Origin: Chryseobacterium suipulveris
Lineage (GTDB): Bacteria > Bacteroidota > Bacteroidia > Flavobacteriales > Weeksellaceae
Direction: 5' to 3'
Length of the DNA stretch: 64,000 nucleotides
Assembly (NCBI RefSeq): GCF_022811685.1
Contig: NZ_CP094532.1
Coordinates: forward strand, 62,001-126,000
Below are positions 59,818 to 64,000 of this stretch, piece by piece. Within the stretch, counting starts at the first letter, position 1, and the number at the start of each line of letters is the position of its first letter. The position numbers and the translations under genes are program-made. The notes beneath the pieces were generated by a model, which was not told the DNA's origin, did not search any database, and worked only from the letters and a program-made list of their open reading frames with translations.

Positions 59818-61091
59818 AGTAATTTCCCTTCAAATGCTTTCTTTAAAATACTCTGCCTTAAAACTTCTGCCTGTTCCAAAGATTGGTTTATGGCTTCTTC
59901 CAGTTTATCTGCAACTGAAAACCTGGATTCTATTTCTGAAACAATTTCCTCTTGTACAGACAGAGGAGCTAATGGTAAAGGATAAGTTTTTAATTTTGTT
60001 CCATTAATATTGGATTGATTAACTCCAAATGTTTTAACTGAATCACCATATTCTCTTGCAGAGGCTGAATTAAGATAAAAAGTTAAGTATTTTGGATTAA
60101 GTATTTGTATATCATAATTTATCCTGATTAAGTAACCAGCAAATATTGCAGGTCTTTCTCCTTTGTAAATAGCAGTTTTACCAACTAATTCTGAGCTATT
60201 AGTTCTATTAAAAAGGACATCATTTTTCTTTAGAAGATATTTTTCTATTTCAGAATCTGTATCAGTATATACCAAATCCTCCCAGTCAAATTTGCCATTT
60301 TGTATGTTTCCCATCCTTAGCACAGGGATTTTCCCAAATTTCTTTGATTTTTCTGAAGAACCATATTCCACATTCTTGACAACATCTCCCAACTTCACCC
60401 ATTTCCAACCCTCTGGAAGTCTGTTCTCTCCATATTCTAATTTAGGTTCTGCAACCTGTTGTATATTTTCCAGTTTTTCCTGGGTTAGTTTTCCTTCAAA
60501 GGCAGATTTTAAAACACTTTGTCTGTAGATTTTTATTTGCTTTTGGGCTGTTTTCAGGTTTTGTATGCTGTTGTCCAGTTCAGAAAAAAGTTCTTCTATT
60601 TTTTGTACTATGGCTTGTTGTTCTGGAAGTGGGGGAATTGGAATTTCAACTTCTTTTAAAACAGTTTGACTTATGTTCATTTGTGTTGCTCCTTTTCCCA
60701 ATGAATTTAGATAAGCTCTTTTATAAAACAAAAAATAGAAAAGGTATTTATTAAACATAAATTCCTTCAAATTCTTTGTAAAGGCAATAGCCTGATTAGT
60801 AGCCAAGGGAATTTTATTAATTCCAAGCTTTCCTATGCTTCCATAAAGTGCAATAAGAATATTACCTGAAGGAACTATTTTTGCAGAACTATTTTTTAAA
60901 CCAAGTTCTGTTATTTTTGTTTTGCTGCTTGAGATAAAATTGTCATTTAAATCACCAATAATTAACCAAGGAATATCACCTCCTTCATAATAATCCCTAT
61001 TTGTTGATTTTGGAGTTCCACCTGAACCCCATTCAGATATTTCCTTTAATTTATTTACTTCCCAATGTTTAGGTAAACTTTTTTTCTCCAT
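59814..61091 (-). CDS. hsdS: type I restriction specificity subunit HsdS
   Basis: DNA-recognition subunit of 425 residues with two target-recognition domains. TRD1 starts LPKHWEVNKLKEISEWGSGG and TRD2 starts LPEGWKWVKLGDVV (about residue 225). Each is followed by a conserved helix with PLPEQQAIVQKIEELF or PLSVQEEIVSEIESRF, both ending in AFEGKL. The two halves each define part of the split DNA target. The target sequence cannot be read. The two repeated helices could allow recombination-driven change of specificity. Confidence 0.95.
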   Translation of the reverse strand: MEKKSLPKHWEVNKLKEISEWGSGGTPKSTNRDYYEGGDIPWLIIGDLNDNFISSSKTKITELGLKNSSAKIVPSGNILIALYGSIGKLGINKIPLATNQAIAFTKNLKEFMFNKYLFYFLFYKRAYLNSLGKGATQMNISQTVLKEVEIPIPPLPEQQAIVQKIEELFSELDNSIQNLKTAQKQIKIYRQSVLKSAFEGKLTQEKLENIQQVAEPKLEYGENRLPEGWKWVKLGDVVKNVEYGSSEKSKKFGKIPVLRMGNIQNGKFDWEDLVYTDTDSEIEKYLLKKNDVLFNRTNSSELVGKTAIYKGERPAIFAGYLIRINYDIQILNPKYLTFYLNSASAREYGDSVKTFGVNQSNINGTKLKTYPLPLAPLSVQEEIVSEIESRFSVADKLEEAINQSLEQAEVLRQSILKKAFEGKLL

Positions 61092-61117
61092 ACTTCAATT
61101 AAAAAAAATTGGAACTG

Positions 61118-61996
61118 TTAAGGTTCCAATGTTTCTGCAAATTCCGAGAATTTCTGGTAATCTTCCTTCAGAATTTTTTCCTCAATTTTTTCAATATAAT
61201 TCGATTCCTCTACTTTGAAAGGTATGTCTTCTTGTTTTTCTAAACTTTTCAGGTGGTTCAGCAGTTTTTCCTGTTTGGTGTTTTTTTCAGGTTTGTTGAA
61301 AAGCATAATATAGTTGCCTTTATGGTTTTTCGAAATCTGCTCTTTTGCAAATCCCTCAAGAGAATCTACGATGCTTCTGAACTCATAAATATGCTGCTTC
61401 ACTAAATCTTCATTACTGTTAAAATCTACAAGCTGTGCAGCCATAATATTCCCATTTTTACTGATAAAGGAGACATTTTCTTTGGCAATAAGTGAGGGGA
61501 TGAGTTTGGGATCCAGGTTATAATCTACATCTACTTTTTCGTAAATGGCTGATTTCTTCACATAACTTTTTACCTCATTATAAAAGTTTGTTTTCTTAAA
61601 CTCTGGTTCAGCCATACTGATAAACTTCTGGAAAAGTTTTTCAAAGGTATTTTTGTTGAGTTCTCCTGAATAAGGTTTTGGAGCTTCAAACTGAAAAAGT
61701 CCCTGCGCATATTTGCTTAGGTAAGTGATGTATTCCTGCTTAAACTGATGGTTTGAATCAAAAAGTTTGTTTTCAACGAAATCATTATTGGCAATTGAAA
61801 TTTGTTTTTTGATGGAGTTCAAAGAAAATTTCACCAGTTTTTCAAAAGAGGAACCTGCTAGTTTTTCAGCAATTTTGATCTTGTTTTCTGAATATTTTAA
61901 AAAGATATGTTTTTCAGAAACTCCCAACAATCCCAAACTAATCTTCTCGGAAGTAGTGGAATTGGTCTCTAAATAGATGATGGATAAGAAGTTCAT
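61118..61996 (-). CDS. uncharacterised partner of the HipA-like kinase (DUF3037-like?)
   Basis: Protein of 292 residues with no signal peptide or membrane helix. The first 50 residues (FLSIIYLETNSTTSEKISLG, then LKYSENKIKI) recall the start of DUF3037 proteins, which commonly accompany HipA_2 kinases; the rest is helical and Lys-rich. Its start overlaps the kinase stop by 4 bp (ATGA), so the two are translationally coupled. It ends 26 bp before hsdS. The function is unknown. Confidence 0.6.
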   Translation of the reverse strand: MNFLSIIYLETNSTTSEKISLGLLGVSEKHIFLKYSENKIKIAEKLAGSSFEKLVKFSLNSIKKQISIANNDFVENKLFDSNHQFKQEYITYLSKYAQGLFQFEAPKPYSGELNKNTFEKLFQKFISMAEPEFKKTNFYNEVKSYVKKSAIYEKVDVDYNLDPKLIPSLIAKENVSFISKNGNIMAAQLVDFNSNEDLVKQHIYEFRSIVDSLEGFAKEQISKNHKGNYIMLFNKPEKNTKQEKLLNHLKSLEKQEDIPFKVEESNYIEKIEEKILKEDYQKFSEFAETLEP

Positions 61997-62823
61997 TTTT
62001 TAGGTTTTAAAGGTAGTCTGGAGTTAACAGTGTTAATCAAAGATTGCATACGCAAATCTGAAAGAAGGAATTTTTCAATTCTATCTTTTAAGGTCTTATT
62101 AATCTTCCAACTCTCTGGAATGTTATGGAAAACATCATTTAAAACTTCTTTTAAGTTCACTTGGGAAAGCAAATTTATGAAATCTTTTGATATCTGCAAC
62201 TGCTTGTTTTGGGGAATTCTTGATACTATTTGCTTAAATAAATCACTGCTAATCAGTTTATTATTTGCAGAGCATGGTAAAGTACCGCTAAAAATTCCAA
62301 TCCTGTCAAATCCTCCAAAAATTGCACCATGATCAATAGGAACAAATCTTATTTTGCCATATTTTTGGTATGCAATAAGGTTATAATTTTCCTGTTTTCT
62401 GTCTGTATTTTCAACCCATAAATCAAAAATCGCAATGTGAATCAGGTCTTCAGGATTTTCAATTTGATTGAATAGAGTTTTGGTGCTGTAATTATTTATT
62501 TCAGATACTAATGATGCTTCTGCAATTTCTTTTGAACCCCAAGCAGTAACATTTCTTTTCCAACTTTTACTGTAACTAATTTTCTTGTCAATAATATTGG
62601 GTGGAATTTCTATGATTGCCTGTTCTGCGTGAGGCAACTTTAGTTTTTTCAGAATTTCTACAGCAACCATTTCATAAACAAGGAGGCATAACTCATCAGT
62701 TCTTAATGAATTCAGATATTTGGCAAAATAATTTGAGCCATCATTTGCCTGTACAAATAGAGGGCAATGTCCATCTGTATCAACCTGCTTAATCAAGTAT
62801 TCTGCTGAGAGTTTTGGTATCAT
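61993..62823 (-). CDS. HipA-like kinase (HipA_2 type)
   Basis: Kinase-fold protein of 276 residues. The catalytic loop is DLWVENTDRKQENYNLI (about 134-150), with the metal-binding Asp in IRFVPIDHGAIFGG (about 160). These match HipA-family Ser/Thr kinases of the short HipA_2 type. It lies 2 bp after hsdR and overlaps its partner gene. HipA kinases are known as toxins that phosphorylate Glu-tRNA synthetase, but this branch has no assigned target. No HipB-like repressor is present. Confidence 0.8.
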   Translation of the reverse strand: MIPKLSAEYLIKQVDTDGHCPLFVQANDGSNYFAKYLNSLRTDELCLLVYEMVAVEILKKLKLPHAEQAIIEIPPNIIDKKISYSKSWKRNVTAWGSKEIAEASLVSEINNYSTKTLFNQIENPEDLIHIAIFDLWVENTDRKQENYNLIAYQKYGKIRFVPIDHGAIFGGFDRIGIFSGTLPCSANNKLISSDLFKQIVSRIPQNKQLQISKDFINLLSQVNLKEVLNDVFHNIPESWKINKTLKDRIEKFLLSDLRMQSLINTVNSRLPLKPKK

Positions 62824-62825
62824 AA

Positions 62826-64000
62826 CTACGCAACTAATACCTCATTAAGTTCATTAATAATCTCCTCAGTTTCTTCTCCAAATAATTGCCACATCTTACC
62901 TAAACCACCATATTCATTAAATGGAGTAAGGTCAAAATCTTCTCTGTCAATATGGAAACTGTTGGAAATATAGTCCTTCATCATTTTGAGCCAGGAAATC
63001 TGTTCTTCAGAAAACCTGTTGTGCTGACCTTCATTTTTCTTGAAAATCCATTTCTGGAATTTTTGGTCAACTGTTTTATCAAAAGGAGTGAGGGTTTCAT
63101 CCAATCCTGCAATTTTTCTAACTAATGAAACCATTGCAGTAAGTTCATTTCTTGGTGAACCTTCTGATTTCTGTAATTTCTGGTAAGCTTCCCAAATCTT
63201 AAATGGAGCCAAAGTTGGCTGTTCCAGGATTAACTTATCATACAGTTCCTTAATCATTTTGTAGGTAAGTTCCCTTCTTCTGTAGGGCTGTGCATAAAAA
63301 AGTTCAAGTGCAGTGATTTCATCTTTATTTTTTTCTATCCATTCTTTGAAAGCATTAATTTTAGATTCTGCATCTTCTTTATGGTCTTTTACCCAACCAA
63401 TATTGGTGGTTTCATCTATGTTGATGTTATCAATTATTTGGTCATATTTTTTTCTTACATCAACAATATAATCCCTTAACTCTGGTGAATGGAAAATAAT
63501 TACTGAATTATCTATCAGTTCTTCATGTCTTTTCTTTATCTCTGCATCTATCTTATCTGGTGACTCTCCAATTAATTCTTCTTTGACCTGTTTTTCAATA
63601 TTTTCTTTGGTGTCTGGGTCATGTGCATTGAGTAGTGCCTTTACCACTTGAGAAATATTCTTACCTTCAGCAAGTTCTGCAAACTTGCTTTTCTCACTCG
63701 CGTTAATCTGCTTATCCAGTCTGATTAACCTGTTGGCTAATGTAGATAGCAGTTCCTCTGAAGAATTATTGCCAATTGCAATATTATTCAGAATATCTTT
63801 CAGTGCCATTCCAGGTTTCTTTTCTAATGGTCTGGAATCTGTTTTATGAGAATTTTCAACGCCAATAGCATCTACAATTACAAAATGGTCTTTGGTGGTT
63901 TTCGCAGATGGTGTTACTTTCCTTAAATCATCCAAAGCAATAGTTCTTGTTCCTCTGCCTTTCATCTGTTCATAGTAACTGCTGCTTCTTACATCTCTCA
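62826..64000 (-). CDS. hsdR: type I restriction endonuclease subunit HsdR, partial
   Basis: C-terminal 390 or so residues of HsdR; the gene runs off the right edge of the window. The helicase motif VI YYEQMKGRGTRT is at the edge. The C-terminal domain (EcoEI-type) follows, with LILEQPTLAPFKIWEAYQKLQ and EYGGLGKMWQLFGEETEEI near the end. The ATPase and nuclease domains must lie beyond 64000. It is the first gene of the operon seen here, with 2 bp to the kinase. Confidence 0.93.
   Translation of the reverse strand, partial: RDVRSSSYYEQMKGRGTRTIALDDLRKVTPSAKTTKDHFVIVDAIGVENSHKTDSRPLEKKPGMALKDILNNIAIGNNSSEELLSTLANRLIRLDKQINASEKSKFAELAEGKNISQVVKALLNAHDPDTKENIEKQVKEELIGESPDKIDAEIKKRHEELIDNSVIIFHSPELRDYIVDVRKKYDQIIDNINIDETTNIGWVKDHKEDAESKINAFKEWIEKNKDEITALELFYAQPYRRRELTYKMIKELYDKLILEQPTLAPFKIWEAYQKLQKSEGSPRNELTAMVSLVRKIAGLDETLTPFDKTVDQKFQKWIFKKNEGQHNRFSEEQISWLKMMKDYISNSFHIDREDFDLTPFNEYGGLGKMWQLFGEETEEIINELNEVLVA

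Noticed and set aside
57845-64000. Prophage at the right end
   Set aside because: No capsid, terminase, tail or integrase genes. All genes fit a restriction-modification operon with accessory genes.

Overview
The window comes from a member of the Bacteroidota, most likely a Flavobacteriia/Weeksellaceae bacterium of the Chryseobacterium-Kaistella type. The signs are AT-rich DNA, promoters with the Bacteroidota -7 element TAnnTTTG, few Shine-Dalgarno sites, SpmA-SpmB and kinase-2TM fusions, an exosortase XrtF pair, an AccD without its zinc ribbon, and GH3, DUF3127, DUF6702 and DUF6646-type proteins. Assignments rest on reading motifs; no database search was run.

Layout: 0.2-3 kb is a LytS/LytTR two-component locus with three 2TM modules. 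3-10 kb carries a Fic protein, mnmA, envelope proteins, a TonB-dependent receptor and a lipoprotein sodC. 10.2-11.4 kb is an insertion sequence (copy 1). 11.5-24.3 kb holds clpC, glycosyltransferases, sufE, a mannose-1-phosphate guanylyltransferase, SprT, a TolC-like protein, a nucleoside-gate protein, an MFS exporter and a guanidinium exporter. 24.4-25.6 kb is IS copy 2, which broke a RelE-like toxin gene. 26-44.7 kb is mostly housekeeping: GH3, three tRNAs, aat, nadK, fructose-bisphosphate aldolase, accD, dnaB, rnhA, nadB and nadC. 45-57 kb has a large TonB receptor, asd, a CDF transporter, XrtF with its partner, an AmgK-RapZ-MurU-like amino-sugar salvage set, a LOG-family protein and YifB. 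57.2-64 kb is a more AT-rich island: an SRAP protein and a type I restriction-modification operon (hsdR, HipA-like kinase, partner, hsdS, GIY-YIG protein, hsdM) that runs off the right edge.

Four signals stand out. (1) Many intergenic gaps hold degenerate tandem repeats with exact 7-14 bp periods. Several are arranged as complementary inverted arms, and one pair of arms encloses a decayed four-helix-bundle gene. (2) The two 1278-bp IS copies each have a perfect 8-bp target duplication. The transposase needs a frameshift on an A8 tract to gain its zinc ribbon, and the 200-bp 3' noncoding part encodes, antisense to the transposase, four consecutive hairpins ending in a UUCG terminator. (3) Three separate type II toxin-antitoxin modules have all lost the toxin, each by a different lesion. 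(4) Six genes have TAnnTTTG exactly four bases before the ATG, suggesting leaderless mRNAs.
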